Counted from the stretch's first letter, positions 1-9,048 are shown. The stretch is 47,341 bases of DNA from Domibacillus sp. PGB-M46 (GCF_022668875.1 NZ_JAKGCR010000030.1:1-47341); one strand, 5' to 3'. A program made the numbers and translations. The notes: generated from the sequence alone by a model not told the origin.

Positions 1-75
<75 letters not shown>

Positions 76-83
76 AATAGTGA

Positions 84-116
84 AAAAGAGATGACCTCGT
101 GTCATCTCTTTTTTTA
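84..116 (+). terminator. Rho-independent terminator of the upstream rRNA operon
   Basis: An 11-bp perfect stem (85-95 with 101-111) with a 5-base loop runs into a T tract. It lies just after the 5S end and closes the rRNA operon before yaaO. Confidence 0.93.
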
Positions 117-147
117 TATTGTTTATTCGATAAAGGAGAATTCGTAA

Positions 148-1551
148 ATGAATCATTCCCATATGCCTCTGCTTGAAGCTTTAAAAAGGCATCAGCAGAA
201 AAAGCCTCTTTCTTTTCACGTACCCGGTCATAAAAATGGATTGCTTGCTCCTTGGATGGAGCTTTCACTGGATGTAACCGAATTAACGGGCTTGGATGAC
301 CTTCATGCTCCAGAAGAATGTATTAAAGAAGCAGAAGACCTGCTTTCGGACTTACATCATACGGTGGAAAGCAAGTTTCTTGTGAATGGAAGTACAGTCG
401 GCAACCTTGCCATGATTCTTGGCACCCTTTCCAAAGGTGATATTGTGTTTGTTCAGCGCAATTGCCATAAGTCTGTGTTAAACGCCTTAAAAATGGCTCA
501 AGTCTTCCCCGTTTTTTTAACACCTGGTTTTGATGAACATACACAGACAGCAGCCCAAATATCAAAGGAAACATTAATGGAGGCATACAAAACATATCCT
601 GAAAGTAAAGCGGTCATTTTTACGTATCCGACGTATTATGGAGTAACCGGTTCTTTTCAGGAATTGGCGGCTATTGCCAGGTCTCACGCTTCCTTGGTGC
701 TTGTGGATGAAGCGCATGGAGCCCACTTTGGGGCTGTGAAAGGGGAAGTGCCCATGAGCGCCCTGCAGCTGGGTGGAGATATCGTTGTACAGTCTGCGCA
801 TAAAATGCTGCCTGCTATGACGATGGGTGCTTACCTTCATATTAATTCTTCCCAAATCGACCGCACGCGCCTTCAATTCTATCTGCAGGCTTTGCAGTCA
901 AGCAGTCCATCTTATCCAATTATGGCTTCCCTGGATTATGCCCGTTTTTATGCGGCTTCCTATACGAGGATAGATCATACTTACTCTATGGCTGTAAAAA
1001 ACAGAGTGATTCAGTTTCTCCAATTAGAGGGGTTCGCTTGTATATCTACAGATGATCCGTACAAACTGCTTGTAAGGGCTGAAGGGCTGACAGGATATGA
1101 GTTACAGGCTTTATTTGAAGAAGCAGGCATTTATATTGAACTCGCCGATCCTTATCAGATACTGCTCGTTTTTCCTCTTTTAAAAGCAGGAGAGAATCTC
1201 TTTGAAGCACAAGCCATGCAAAAATTGGGCAGCTTATCGTTTAAAGCAGGAAAAACATCTCCTTCATTTTCAGAAAAATTTCCGTCTGCTCATGTATCCA
1301 CTCTCGACTTGCCTTATAATGAGCATAGTTGCTTCCAAAAAGAAGCTGTTTCCTTGAAAGACGCAGCCGGCGAAGTGGCAGCTGAAATGATTATTCCGTA
1401 CCCGCCTGGTATACCGCTTGTAATGGAGGGGGAACGGATTTTAAAGGCTCATGTAGAGCAGATTGAGTGGCTGGTCAGTCAAGGCGCCCGCTTTCATGGG
1501 GGAGAAAGATTGAACGAACAGAAGCTTATGGTGTTTCGGAAGGAGAACTAA
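148..1551 (+). CDS. yaaO: Orn/Lys/Arg decarboxylase family protein YaaO
   Basis: PLP-dependent decarboxylase of the ornithine/lysine/arginine family, cytoplasmic. These enzymes make polyamines or diamines from basic amino acids; the substrate cannot be read from sequence. The fold-type I core shows [10 protein letters not shown] (near residue 188) and [16 protein letters not shown], whose Lys219 should carry PLP. At 467 residues it is of the short Bacillus YaaO type, without the N-terminal wing domain of the long inducible decarboxylases. An AAAGGAGAA ribosome site at 132-140 supports the ATG at 148. It is the first gene after the rRNA operon and runs, one base apart, into tmk, as in B. subtilis. 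Substrate assignment is inference. Confidence 0.88.
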   Translation: MNHSHMPLLEALKRHQQKKPLSFHVPGHKNGLLAPWMELSLDVTELTGLDDLHAPEECIKEAEDLLSDLHHTVESKFLVNGSTVGNLAMILGTLSKGDIVFVQRNCHKSVLNALKMAQVFPVFLTPGFDEHTQTAAQISKETLMEAYKTYPESKAVIFTYPTYYGVTGSFQELAAIARSHASLVLVDEAHGAHFGAVKGEVPMSALQLGGDIVVQSAHKMLPAMTMGAYLHINSSQIDRTRLQFYLQALQSSSPSYPIMASLDYARFYAASYTRIDHTYSMAVKNRVIQFLQLEGFACISTDDPYKLLVRAEGLTGYELQALFEEAGIYIELADPYQILLVFPLLKAGENLFEAQAMQKLGSLSFKAGKTSPSFSEKFPSAHVSTLDLPYNEHSCFQKEAVSLKDAAGEVAAEMIIPYPPGIPLVMEGERILKAHVEQIEWLVSQGARFHGGERLNEQKLMVFRKEN

Positions 1552-1552
1552 C

Positions 1553-2179
1553 GTGCCGGGATTATTTATTACAATAGAAGGACCAGAAGGAGCAGGGAAA
1601 ACGACCGTGCTACAGCGGATTGTTGAAGAGCTTGGAAAAAAGGGGTACCCGATTGTTCAAACGAGAGAACCGGGCGGCATAGCCATTGCGGAGCAGATAC
1701 GCTCGGTTATTTTAAATAAACACAACACAAAGATGGATGCGCGCACGGAAGCACTTCTTTATGCAGCAGCCCGCCGCCAGCATCTGGCCGAAAAAGTCAT
1801 GCCGGCCCTTCAAAAAGGCTTTATTGTCCTTTGTGACCGGTTTGTCGACAGCTCACTTGCGTACCAAGGCTATGCAAGAGGGCTTGGTATGGAGGAAGTG
1901 GCCTCTATCAATGCTTTTGCGATTGATGGCATGATGCCTGCCTTGACGTTATTATTTGATGTGCAGCCTGAAGTCGGGCTTGCCCGTATTCATCGCCATG
2001 AGGGACGGGAAGTCAACCGGCTTGATCTGGAGGACCTTTCTTTTCACCAGAAAGTACGGGAAGGATATTTGAAATTGGCCGAGGCCAACCGGGAGCGCAT
2101 CGTGGTGATCGATGCCGGGCAGGAGCAGGAGCTCGTGTACCGAGCTGCACTTTCCGAAATTGAAAAAGTGCTTGGCTAA
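1553..2179 (+). CDS. tmk: Thymidylate kinase
   Basis: Phosphorylates dTMP to dTDP for DNA synthesis in the cytoplasm. The 208-residue protein has the family's usual length, a P-loop GPEGAGKTT at residues 10-18 and the DRF motif at about residue 95, followed by [14 protein letters not shown] for substrate binding. It starts at GTG 1553, one base after the yaaO stop, with an AAGGAGA ribosome site inside the end of yaaO, so the two genes are probably co-transcribed and translationally linked. The order yaaO-tmk-darA-holB matches B. subtilis, except that yaaR is not found between darA and holB. Confidence 0.97.
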   Translation: MPGLFITIEGPEGAGKTTVLQRIVEELGKKGYPIVQTREPGGIAIAEQIRSVILNKHNTKMDARTEALLYAAARRQHLAEKVMPALQKGFIVLCDRFVDSSLAYQGYARGLGMEEVASINAFAIDGMMPALTLLFDVQPEVGLARIHRHEGREVNRLDLEDLSFHQKVREGYLKLAEANRERIVVIDAGQEQELVYRAALSEIEKVLG

Positions 2180-2185
2180 AAGATT

Positions 2186-2194
2186 TGGTATAAT
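2186..2194 (+). promoter_or_regulatory. Candidate extended -10 promoter for darA
   Basis: TGG followed by TATAAT (2189-2194) fits an extended -10 sigma-A promoter. No good -35 is seen 17 bases upstream. It lies between the tmk stop and darA, so darA-holB-ricT could be started separately. Confidence 0.5.
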
Positions 2195-2196
2195 AG

Positions 2197-2553
<357 letters not shown>

Positions 2554-2567
2554 AGGGTGTGAAGTTC

Positions 2568-3575
2568 GTGTCTAACCCGTGGAAGGAAGCAGAAGGGCGC
2601 CAGCCGATCGTCATGAGGATGATTGAAAACAGTTTACTTCGTGACCGTGTAGCGCATGCTTATTTGTTTGAAGGCGATCCGGGAACCGGAAAAAAAGAAA
2701 CAGCCCTGCTGTTTGCAAAAAGTTTGTTTTGCCGGGAACCACTGGATGGGTATCGGCCGTGCGGGGCATGTATTAACTGCCGCCGCATCCAAAATGGGAA
2801 TCATCCCGACCTTCACATGATTGAGCCGGATGGCTTATCGATTAAAAAAGAGCAAATTCAATTTTTACAGCAGGAATTCAAAAAAACTGCGGTTGAATCC
2901 GGCTGGAAAGTATATATTATCAATCAGGCAGACAAAATGACGGCAAGTGCGGCGAACAGCCTGCTCAAGTTTTTAGAAGAGCCTTCTGCCCGCACCGCCG
3001 CCTTTTTATTAACAGAGCAAAGCAGTCTTGTGCTGCCGACCATTTTGTCGCGTTGCCAGCAGCTGACATTTCGTCCGGTTGATTCAAGCGAGCTTAAGCA
3101 GCGCTTGATCCAAGAAGAAATTAATGTGCCGATGGCTTCCATTGTCTCCAAATTAACCAATCATTTGGATGAAGCGCTCCGGCTTGCACACGATGAGTGG
3201 TTTGCACAGGCACGACTAGTAGTGTTAAAATTATACGAAGGTCTGAAAGGCGGCAGGCTCTCGGCTATTGTTTCGCTTTCAGAAGAATTTCACTCTCATT
3301 TTAAAGAGAAACAGCAGGTCAGTCTTGCCCTTGATCTTTTTGTTCTAATTCACAGGGATTTGCTTTCCATTATGACCGGGGAAGAAAAAGGTCTTGCATT
3401 TCCCGACCGTCTTGCTTCTTTTCAGCAGGATGCCCTGCATTTGTCAGCAGAAGCGCTGGCAGACCGGATGGCATTCATTCTAGAGGCAAAACGAAAGCTC
3501 AGCCGCAATATGAACCAGCAGCTGCTAATGGAGCAGCTTTTGTTAAAGTTACAGGGGGGACACGCCTTTGTGTAA
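2568..3575 (+). CDS. holB: DNA polymerase III subunit delta prime
   Basis: Clamp-loader subunit that, with DnaX and HolA, places the sliding clamp on DNA. It has an AAA+ fold with a P-loop GDPGTGKKE near residue 35, a four-cysteine zinc module (CRE...CGACINC) and SLLKFLEEP, the conserved segment next to the sensor. I place the start at GTG 2568, giving MSNPWKEAEGRQP, which aligns with B. subtilis HolB and sits 10 bases after AAAGGG. An in-frame GTG at 2559 is too close to that ribosome site. The 3' end overlaps the ricT start by 8 bases. 335 residues. Confidence 0.94.
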   Translation: MSNPWKEAEGRQPIVMRMIENSLLRDRVAHAYLFEGDPGTGKKETALLFAKSLFCREPLDGYRPCGACINCRRIQNGNHPDLHMIEPDGLSIKKEQIQFLQQEFKKTAVESGWKVYIINQADKMTASAANSLLKFLEEPSARTAAFLLTEQSSLVLPTILSRCQQLTFRPVDSSELKQRLIQEEINVPMASIVSKLTNHLDEALRLAHDEWFAQARLVVLKLYEGLKGGRLSAIVSLSEEFHSHFKEKQQVSLALDLFVLIHRDLLSIMTGEEKGLAFPDRLASFQQDALHLSAEALADRMAFILEAKRKLSRNMNQQLLMEQLLLKLQGGHAFV

Positions 3576-4395
3576 TGTAGTAGGTGTACGCTTTAAACAA
3601 GCGGGTAAAATATATTATTTTGATCCAGGTGACCTCGGGATCCAAAAGGAAGACCACGTTATTGTGGAAACGGTACGCGGGGTTGAATATGGACATGTTG
3701 TTGTCGGGCCAAAAGAAATCGATGAAGATGATGTCGTTCTGCCATTGAAAAAAGTGATCCGGGCGGCGGATCAGAAAGATCGTTTGGCTGTACAGGAAAA
3801 CAGTGAAGCAGCTATACAGGCATTTGAAACTTGTACGAGTAAAATTGCCGAGCATAATCTAGATATGAAGCTTGTTGATGTAGAATACACCTTTGACCGC
3901 AATAAAGTGATTTTCTATTTCACAGCGGACGGGCGGGTGGATTTCCGAGAGCTCGTAAAAGATTTGGCTTCGATTTTCCGGACGCGCATTGAGCTGCGCC
4001 AAATTGGCGTTCGGGATGAAGCAAAAATGCTCGGCGGCATCGGGCCATGTGGACGGATGCTTTGTTGTTCAACATTCCTTGGGGATTTTGAGCCGGTCTC
4101 AATCAAGATGGCAAAAGATCAAAACCTCTCCCTGAATCCAGCTAAAATTTCCGGTTTATGCGGCCGATTAATGTGCTGCTTAAAGTACGAAAACGATGAG
4201 TATGAGGATGCGCGCCGTGAATTGCCGGATGTGGGCCAAAAAGTAACAACGCCAAGCGGGAACGGGCGTGTGACGGGCTTAAATATTTTAGAACGGCTCG
4301 TACAGGTGCATCTTCCGGAACTGGAACGGACGCTTGAATTCTCATCTGATGAGATCGGAAGAGAGGGAGCCGTTTCTGTGAAAGCAGGTGATTGA
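3568..4395 (+). CDS. ricT: RicT (YaaT), PSP1-domain subunit of the RicAFT complex
   Basis: In B. subtilis RicT (YaaT) joins RicA (YmcA) and RicF (YlbF) in an Fe-S-cluster complex that supports RNase Y-dependent mRNA maturation and is needed for competence, biofilm formation and sporulation. The 275-residue protein carries the two cysteine clusters of the family, [10 protein letters not shown] (Cys161, 166, 167) and [10 protein letters not shown] (Cys198, 203, 204). The start is a TTG at 3568, overlapping the holB stop, and gives [20 protein letters not shown], matching the known N-terminus. Only RicT is in this window; RicA and RicF are expected elsewhere. Confidence 0.95.
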   Translation: MCNVVGVRFKQAGKIYYFDPGDLGIQKEDHVIVETVRGVEYGHVVVGPKEIDEDDVVLPLKKVIRAADQKDRLAVQENSEAAIQAFETCTSKIAEHNLDMKLVDVEYTFDRNKVIFYFTADGRVDFRELVKDLASIFRTRIELRQIGVRDEAKMLGGIGPCGRMLCCSTFLGDFEPVSIKMAKDQNLSLNPAKISGLCGRLMCCLKYENDEYEDARRELPDVGQKVTTPSGNGRVTGLNILERLVQVHLPELERTLEFSSDEIGREGAVSVKAGD

Positions 4396-4399
4396 GACG

Positions 4400-4759
4400 G
4401 TGGAAAAGTTAGATAAAAAAGGTATTTTTGATTCTGTCAGCCATATGGAGCTGCAAATTGGTGAATTATATCAGCAGCTTGGCGAAGTAAAGGTACAGCT
4501 TGCGGAAATACTGGAAGAAAACAATTCATTACTGATTGAAAATGATCACTTGCGCCGCCGTCTTGAAGAATTAGACCATCAGGAGCAAAAAGTGTCAGGA
4601 CCTGTCAGCGTGCAAGCACGCGGAGCGGATATCGGTGAAGGATATGATAATCTGGCCCGCTTGTACCAAGAAGGCTTTCATATTTGCAGTGTGCATTTCG
4701 GGAGCCCGCGTAAAGATGAAGACTGTCTATTTTGCTTGTCTTTTTTAAATAAAAAATAA
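4400..4759 (+). CDS. yabA: Replication initiation control protein YabA
   Basis: Negative regulator of replication initiation that binds DnaA and the clamp DnaN and limits re-initiation. The N-terminal half is a coiled coil (about residues 5-60, heptads of Leu/Ile), the tetramerisation part. The C-terminal part has the zinc-binding pattern HIC...CLFC ending in LSFLNKK. An in-frame GTG at 4388 exists, but GTG 4400 has AGGTGA at a good distance and gives [10 protein letters not shown] and 119 residues, the same size as B. subtilis YabA. It follows ricT by four bases. Confidence 0.94.
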   Translation: MEKLDKKGIFDSVSHMELQIGELYQQLGEVKVQLAEILEENNSLLIENDHLRRRLEELDHQEQKVSGPVSVQARGADIGEGYDNLARLYQEGFHICSVHFGSPRKDEDCLFCLSFLNKK

Positions 4760-4768
4760 TGTGATCGA

Positions 4769-4797
4769 AGCCTTCCTTTTCAAAGGAAGGTTCTTTT
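4769..4797 (+). terminator. Probable terminator between yabA and trmN6
   Basis: An 8-bp stem of CCTTCCTT (4771-4778) with AAGGAAGG (4783-4790) and a TTCTTTT tail. It would end or weaken the yaaO-yabA transcript before the yabB group. Confidence 0.6.
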
Positions 4798-4817
4798 GTG
4801 CAAAAGGAGAAACAAGT

Positions 4818-5582
4818 ATGGTTGAATTAAAACAAGATGAGCGGCTTGATTATCTGCTGGCGGAAGAGCTGCGGATTATCCAAAGCCCGTCTGTTTTTTC
4901 GTTTTCGCTGGATGCCGTCCTGCTGGCACGGTTTGCTTCCGTACCTAAAACACGCGGCGCTATTATAGATCTTTGTTCCGGCAATGGTGTTGTGCCGCTT
5001 TTAATGTCAGCAAGAACAAAGGTGCCGATCATCGGGGTGGAAATACAGGAGCGCCTGTACGATATGGCGGTCCGCAGCGTAGCGTATAATGGCTTGGATG
5101 AGCAAATCGGGATGGTGCACGGTGATTTAAAGCAATCACCACAGCAGCTCGGAAAAGAAAAGTACACGCTGGTGACGTGTAACCCGCCTTATTTTTTAAC
5201 GCCGTCTCAAAATGAAATGAATGCAAATGAGCATTTTGCCATTGCCCGTCATGAAATTATGTGCACACTCGAAGATTGTATCGTATCAGCTTCCCAGCTT
5301 TTAAAGCAGGGAGGAAAAGCCGCTTTTGTTCACCGGCCCGGCCGTCTGCTTGACATTGTCACGCTGATGAGAACATACCGGCTTGAGCCGAAGCGGATTC
5401 GCTTTGTGTACCCAAAAGCAGGAAACAAAGAAGCCAATACCGTTCTTGTGGAAGGGATAAAAGATGGAGCACCGGACTTAAAGATTTTGCCGCCGCTTTT
5501 TGTGTATGATGATAAAGGCGAATATACAGATGAAGTGAGGACTCTTCTATATGGAGACGAGCCACCATTTTTACGTCGTTAA
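4818..5582 (+). CDS. yabB: tRNA adenine-N6 methyltransferase-like protein (YabB, TrmN6 family)
   Basis: SAM-dependent methyltransferase of the TrmN6/YfiC group, which methylates A37 of a tRNA in enterobacteria; the exact target here is inferred. A Rossmann-type SAM site shows as [13 protein letters not shown], and the catalytic (N/D)PPY motif as TCNPPYFL. The start is ATG 4818 behind AAAGGAG; an upstream in-frame GTG lies in the terminator region and was rejected. 254 residues. It overlaps yazA by 32 bases, and yabB-yazA-rsmI form a tight RNA-modification operon as in B. subtilis. Confidence 0.88.
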   Translation: MVELKQDERLDYLLAEELRIIQSPSVFSFSLDAVLLARFASVPKTRGAIIDLCSGNGVVPLLMSARTKVPIIGVEIQERLYDMAVRSVAYNGLDEQIGMVHGDLKQSPQQLGKEKYTLVTCNPPYFLTPSQNEMNANEHFAIARHEIMCTLEDCIVSASQLLKQGGKAAFVHRPGRLLDIVTLMRTYRLEPKRIRFVYPKAGNKEANTVLVEGIKDGAPDLKILPPLFVYDDKGEYTDEVRTLLYGDEPPFLRR

Positions 5583-5832
5583 ATGCAAGGATGATTCTCT
5601 GTATGCAGGATATACAACTGATCTAAACAAGCGGATAAGCGTTCATAATTCAGGAAAAGGTGCAAAGTATACGCGAGCCCGCCGGCCTGTTACCCTTATT
5701 TACAGTGAATCGTTTGAAACAAAACAAGAAGCGATGCGGGCAGAATATGCGTTTAAGCAGCTATCGCGTCCCCAAAAAATGAATTATTTGCGGAAAAGAG
5801 GTGCAAAGGATGAAATCACAGAAAAGTTTTGA
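5551..5832 (+). CDS. yazA: GIY-YIG domain protein YazA
   Basis: A single GIY-YIG nuclease-like domain (93 residues, UPF0213/YhbQ family). [18 protein letters not shown] carries the GIY-YIG core tyrosines, and the catalytic-type Arg (NKR) and Glu (MRAEYAFK) are present. The biological substrate of the family is not well established. The start ATG lies within the end of yabB and the end overlaps rsmI, so it is translated as part of that operon. Confidence 0.9.
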   Translation: METSHHFYVVKCKDDSLYAGYTTDLNKRISVHNSGKGAKYTRARRPVTLIYSESFETKQEAMRAEYAFKQLSRPQKMNYLRKRGAKDEITEKF

Positions 5833-6682
5833 CCGTGAAGAAGGGCTTCTTTACCTTGTTCCGGTTCCCATTGGCAATTTAGAAGACATGACAATACGGG
5901 CCCTGCGTATCTTGAAGGAAGCCGATGTTATTGCAGCAGAAGATACCCGCAATACGAAAAAGCTGTGCAATTATTTCGAGATCGCGACACCTGTTGTCAG
6001 CTACCATGAACACAGCAGTGAAGCAGCCGGCCGCAAGCTTATTGAACGCGTGCAATCCGGTGAAACCGTTGCGCTTGTGAGTGATGCCGGTACACCTTGT
6101 ATTTCAGATCCAGGACATGAGCTTGTGCTGCTGGCCCTCCAAAATGAGGTGAATGTGGTGCCGCTCCCAGGAGCAAATGCTGCCGTAACGGCACTGATTG
6201 CATCAGGTATTGCGCCGCAGCCTTTTTATTTTTATGGTTTTTTAAATCGGGGGAAAAAAGAAAAAAAGAAAGAGCTTGAGAAACTGTCCTCTTGTCGCGA
6301 AACATTTATCTTATATGAATCCCCTCACCGTTTAAAAGAAACGCTGACGCTGATGGAAGAGTTTTTAGGAGCGGAACGGCAGATCGTTTTATGCCGGGAG
6401 CTGACGAAAAGGTTTGAAGAATTTTTGCGCGGGACGATCAGTGAAGCACGTGTGTGGGCCGAGGAGTCCAAAATAATGGGTGAGTTTTGTCTCATTATAG
6501 AAGGGAATCCAGAGGCATCAGACTCTTTGGAAAAAACAGCATGGTGGAGTGAGTTGTCCATTGAAGCGCATGTTGAACAGTATGTAACAGAGCAGAAAAT
6601 GACGCCAAAAGAAGCGGTAAAGCAGGTGGCAAAAGAGCGTGGCCTGCCGAAGCGGGATGTATACACTGCTTATCATACATAA
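5810..6682 (+). CDS. rsmI: 16S rRNA (cytidine-1402 2'-O) methyltransferase RsmI
   Basis: Tetrapyrrole-methylase-fold enzyme that 2'-O-methylates C1402 in the decoding centre of 16S rRNA. LYLVPVPIGNLEDMTIRAL, AAEDTRNTKKL, SDAGTPCISDPG and PLPGANAAVTALIASG are the SAM-binding and core motifs. I choose ATG 5810 ([12 protein letters not shown]), with AGAGGTG seven to eight bases upstream, over the in-frame GTG at 5801. 290 residues, normal for the family. It ends the yabB operon; a hairpin terminator follows. Confidence 0.95.
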   Translation: MKSQKSFDREEGLLYLVPVPIGNLEDMTIRALRILKEADVIAAEDTRNTKKLCNYFEIATPVVSYHEHSSEAAGRKLIERVQSGETVALVSDAGTPCISDPGHELVLLALQNEVNVVPLPGANAAVTALIASGIAPQPFYFYGFLNRGKKEKKKELEKLSSCRETFILYESPHRLKETLTLMEEFLGAERQIVLCRELTKRFEEFLRGTISEARVWAEESKIMGEFCLIIEGNPEASDSLEKTAWWSELSIEAHVEQYVTEQKMTPKEAVKQVAKERGLPKRDVYTAYHT

Positions 6683-6709
6683 AATCTCTTTATTCATTCA
6701 AAACGTAGG

Positions 6710-6746
6710 CTGGCTGCCAAATGCAATAGGCGCCAGTTTTTTATTT
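6710..6746 (+). terminator. Terminator after rsmI
   Basis: Stem CTGGCTGCC (6710-6718) with GGCGCCAG (6729-6736), one bulge, followed by a T-rich tract. Confidence 0.7.
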
Positions 6747-6758
6747 TGTTTAACACCC

Positions 6759-6766
6759 TATACAAT
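6759..6766 (+). promoter_or_regulatory. Candidate sigma-E -10 element for the LysM-GH18 gene
   Basis: TATACAAT resembles the sigma-E -10 consensus CATACANT at 7 of 8 positions. The upstream -35 region is only T-rich, so support is weak. It would give a leader of about 80 bases before ATG 6852. Confidence 0.3.
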
Positions 6767-6851
6767 GCGTTCGGTCCAGTCCCTAAATCATATTGGGAGG
6801 CTTTAGGTAATAAGATGAATGGACATTGTGTTGGAAGGCGGGGCTGTAAAG

Positions 6852-8264
6852 ATGAGAGTCCATGTAGTGAGAAGTGGAGATTTACTCTGGCGTATTGCCC
6901 GGCAATATCGAATAGATCCTGCCCTTATCGTTCGGGCTAATGATCTTGAACAGCCGGATCGGCTGGTGATTGGCCAGGCACTGGTGATTCCCGAACCTTA
7001 TTTTCAATACCTTGTTCAGCCTGGAGATACGCTTGGAAACATTGGGAGTACGTACGGCGTAACGGTTCAAGAAATACTGCAGCTAAACCGACTCAACAAT
7101 CCTTCTGCTATTTATCCAGGACAAATACTTACGGTTCCAGTGATTTATCACACCGTGATGGCCGGGGAGAGTCTTTCTGTTATCGCCAGCCGCTATGGAA
7201 CAACCGTTCAATCAATCGTTCAGGTCAATCGGTTAACAGCACCATCACGTCTTTATATCGGCCAGGTTTTAAGAATTCCAGCCCCAACAAAGCCCGTTAT
7301 TGATGTAAATGCTTTTACATATGCATTTGGGCAGACAGGAGCCAGAGAAGTACGTGAAGTCGCTTGCGATTTAACGTATATCAGTCCGTTTGCGTATAGG
7401 ATGCAGGAAGACGGCGGTCTCGAACCAATTGATGATACTCCTGCTATAGAAGCTGCCCGCTCAAATGGCGTTGTTCCCATGATGGCTATTACAAACTTTT
7501 CAAGTACAGAAGCAGGGACTGAACTTGCCCACACGATCCTCTCAAGCCCAACTTTAGTTGAAACACTGTTAACGAATGTAATAGAGGTGATGAGGGAAAA
7601 GGAATACAGCGGTGTGAATATCGACTTTGAAAACGTAGCACCGGAGGATCGCCAGTTTTATAACCGATTTCTTGAAAGAGCGGTAGAACGGCTGCATGCT
7701 GAAGGTTATTTTGTTTCTTCTTCTCTCGCTCCAAAAACGAGCGGTGAACAGAGGGGATTGTTAGTTGAAGCGCAGGATTACCCGGCACACGGGCGCATTC
7801 TTGATTTTGTTGTGTTGATGACATATGAGTGGGGATATCGCAAAGGGCCTCCGCAGGCTATTTCACCTATTAACCAAATGAAGCGTGTTCTCGATTATGC
7901 GGTAACGGTTATTCCAGGAAATAAAATCCTGCTCGGTTTTCAGATCTACGCCCGGGATTGGCTTTTGCCTCACAGGGAAGGACAGGAAGCGGAAACATTC
8001 GATATGCAGGAAGCCATCAGGCGTGCGATTCGATATGGAGCAGAGATAAAATATGATCAGGTGAGTCAGTCACCTTATTACCGTTACGTAGACAATAGTG
8101 GACGGTCTCATGAGGTTTGGTTTGAAGACGCACGCAGTGCAAAAGCAAAATTCGACCTGGTCAACGCGTATAACCTTAGAGGACTCAGTTATTGGGTGCT
8201 TGGTTATCCATTTCCCCAAAACTGGGAACTTCTTGGAGATACATTTATTGTGCGGAAGAGGTAA
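6852..8264 (+). CDS. Spore cortex-lytic-type enzyme: three LysM domains and a GH18 domain (SleL/YaaH-like)
   Basis: Secretion-less, LysM-targeted glycosyl hydrolase resembling SleL/YaaH, an N-acetylglucosaminidase acting on spore cortex muropeptides during germination. Three LysM repeats occupy about residues 3-46, 51-95 and 100-143, followed by a GH18 barrel. The catalytic strand reads GVNIDFENV, with Glu260 as the likely acid. The C-terminal VWFEDARSAKAKF and LRGLSYWVLGYPFPQNW match YaaH. I choose ATG 6852 because MRVHVVRSGD opens directly on LysM1; in-frame ATG 6819 and GTG 6828 are also possible. 470 residues, one LysM more than B. subtilis YaaH, whose gene sits elsewhere (near dck/dgk). 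Its place between rsmI and abrB is unusual. Confidence 0.85.
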   Translation: MRVHVVRSGDLLWRIARQYRIDPALIVRANDLEQPDRLVIGQALVIPEPYFQYLVQPGDTLGNIGSTYGVTVQEILQLNRLNNPSAIYPGQILTVPVIYHTVMAGESLSVIASRYGTTVQSIVQVNRLTAPSRLYIGQVLRIPAPTKPVIDVNAFTYAFGQTGAREVREVACDLTYISPFAYRMQEDGGLEPIDDTPAIEAARSNGVVPMMAITNFSSTEAGTELAHTILSSPTLVETLLTNVIEVMREKEYSGVNIDFENVAPEDRQFYNRFLERAVERLHAEGYFVSSSLAPKTSGEQRGLLVEAQDYPAHGRILDFVVLMTYEWGYRKGPPQAISPINQMKRVLDYAVTVIPGNKILLGFQIYARDWLLPHREGQEAETFDMQEAIRRAIRYGAEIKYDQVSQSPYYRYVDNSGRSHEVWFEDARSAKAKFDLVNAYNLRGLSYWVLGYPFPQNWELLGDTFIVRKR

Positions 8265-8368
8265 GAATCATACGTTTTTGAAGATACACCATGGCGCGGC
8301 ATAAGGGATCCCGTGTTTCTGCCGGTCATATGCGTGGGGGAACGGCTTATAAAAATACCCGGATACAA

Positions 8369-8428
8369 CAAACACCCGGACTTTTTCATTAGATTTTTTA
8401 TCTAATGTGAAGTCCGGGTGTTTGTTTT
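8369..8428. terminator. Long bidirectional terminator between the GH18 gene and abrB
   Basis: A 15-bp perfect stem (8369-8383 with 8410-8424) is stacked on an inner 7-bp stem (8387-8393 with 8401-8407) and has T-rich flanks on both strands. It separates two converging genes. Confidence 0.92.
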
Positions 8429-8442
8429 GCGATAACAGCGGA

Positions 8443-8727
8443 TTACTTGCCGCTTTTGAATGCTTCCTGAATTTCTTTCATAAGAATTTCAGCGCCTTCA
8501 TGGCTAAGGATCAATTTGCCGTCAGCAAGCTTGATGTTGTCATCAGATACTTCGCCTGTTACCTGGCAAGTCATGCTTGGCTTATATTTTTTAAGGATGA
8601 TTTTATCGTCATCCACGTAAATTTCAAGTGCATCTTTTTCAGCGATGCCCAATGTGCGGCGCAATTCAATCGGAATAACAACTCGGCCGAGTTCGTCAAC
8701 TTTACGTACAATTCCTGTTGATTTCAT
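8443..8727 (-). CDS. abrB: Transition-state regulator AbrB
   Basis: DNA-binding repressor of post-exponential genes; Spo0A-P relieves its action by shutting off abrB. The N-terminal swapped-hairpin domain MKSTGIVRKVDELGRVVIP is nearly identical to B. subtilis AbrB, and the C-terminal tetramerisation part is conserved. The start is ATG at 8727 on the minus strand with GGGAGGAG seven to eight bases before it; a longer in-frame reading to 8754 was rejected because it would swallow the ribosome site. 94 residues. One of only two minus-strand transcription units, it is divergent from metG. Its promoter and Spo0A operator are listed separately. Confidence 0.97.
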   Translation of the reverse strand: MKSTGIVRKVDELGRVVIPIELRRTLGIAEKDALEIYVDDDKIILKKYKPSMTCQVTGEVSDDNIKLADGKLILSHEGAEILMKEIQEAFKSGK

Positions 8728-8783
8728 GTTAAAACTCCTCCCAAATGGATACATTTATTTTAAATAACTTCATATAAATTTAA

Positions 8784-8800
8784 TTCGTCAATATTCGACA
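8784..8800 (-). promoter_or_regulatory. Spo0A operator downstream of the abrB promoter
   Basis: On the minus strand two 0A boxes, TGTCGAA (8794-8800) and TGACGAA (8784-8790), are separated by three bases (10-bp period). They lie about 20-40 bases past the -10, the same layout by which Spo0A-P represses abrB in B. subtilis. Confidence 0.88.
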
Positions 8801-8820
8801 AAAAATTAATGCTTGACGTA

Positions 8821-8849
8821 ATTGTACCAAGAGTTCCCATAGACGTCAA
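8821..8849 (-). promoter_or_regulatory. abrB sigma-A promoter
   Basis: Minus strand TTGACG (8844-8849), a 17-base spacer and TACAAT (8821-8826). Strong match and ideal spacing; the start of transcription would fall just ahead of the two 0A boxes. Confidence 0.88.
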
Positions 8850-8886
8850 CAATAAAATGTAATTTTTCAATTAACTGTAAGAAGAG

Positions 8887-8910
8887 AAAACGTTAGTATA
8901 TCAACGTTTT
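8887..8910. repeat. AAAACGTT inverted repeat
   Basis: AAAACGTT (8887-8894) and AACGTTTT (8903-8910) form a perfect 8-bp inverted repeat around an 8-base AT-rich centre. There is no T tract, so an operator is more likely than a terminator. The binding protein is unknown. Confidence 0.6.
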
Positions 8911-8953
8911 AAAGGATACTCTGTAAAAGAGCTGGAAAAATATTTTTCGAATT

Positions 8954-8989
8954 TGTCGAAGGGTGTCGAATAAGGAAGAACATTCGACA
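8954..8989. promoter_or_regulatory. Second Spo0A box cluster upstream of metG
   Basis: Three exact TGTCGAA boxes: + strand at 8954-8960 and 8964-8970 (three-base gap, the same phasing as the abrB operator) and minus strand at 8983-8989. They lie 105-140 bases upstream of the abrB promoter and upstream of the putative metG promoter. Confidence 0.7.
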
Positions 8990-9019
8990 AATAAATCAAT
9001 AGAAAAAAAGGGGTTCATA

Positions 9020-9048
9020 TTTACATTTATTCTTATATGGGGGACAAT
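9020..9048 (+). promoter_or_regulatory. Weak candidate metG promoter
   Basis: TTTACA (9020-9025), 17 bases, then GACAAT (9043-9048). The first base of the -10 is a mismatch, so this is only a candidate. Confidence 0.3.

Noticed and set aside
6746-6940. 64-codon open frame ahead of the GH18 gene
   Set aside because: No recognisable domain; it runs out of frame into the first LysM of the GH18 enzyme and its start lies in the rsmI terminator.
8407-8721. 104-codon plus-strand frame opposite abrB
   Set aside because: abrB on the minus strand is almost identical to the known protein and has promoter, operator and ribosome site.
8887-8910. AAAACGTT inverted repeat as a terminator
   Set aside because: The stem is AT-rich and has no T tract; kept as a possible operator only.
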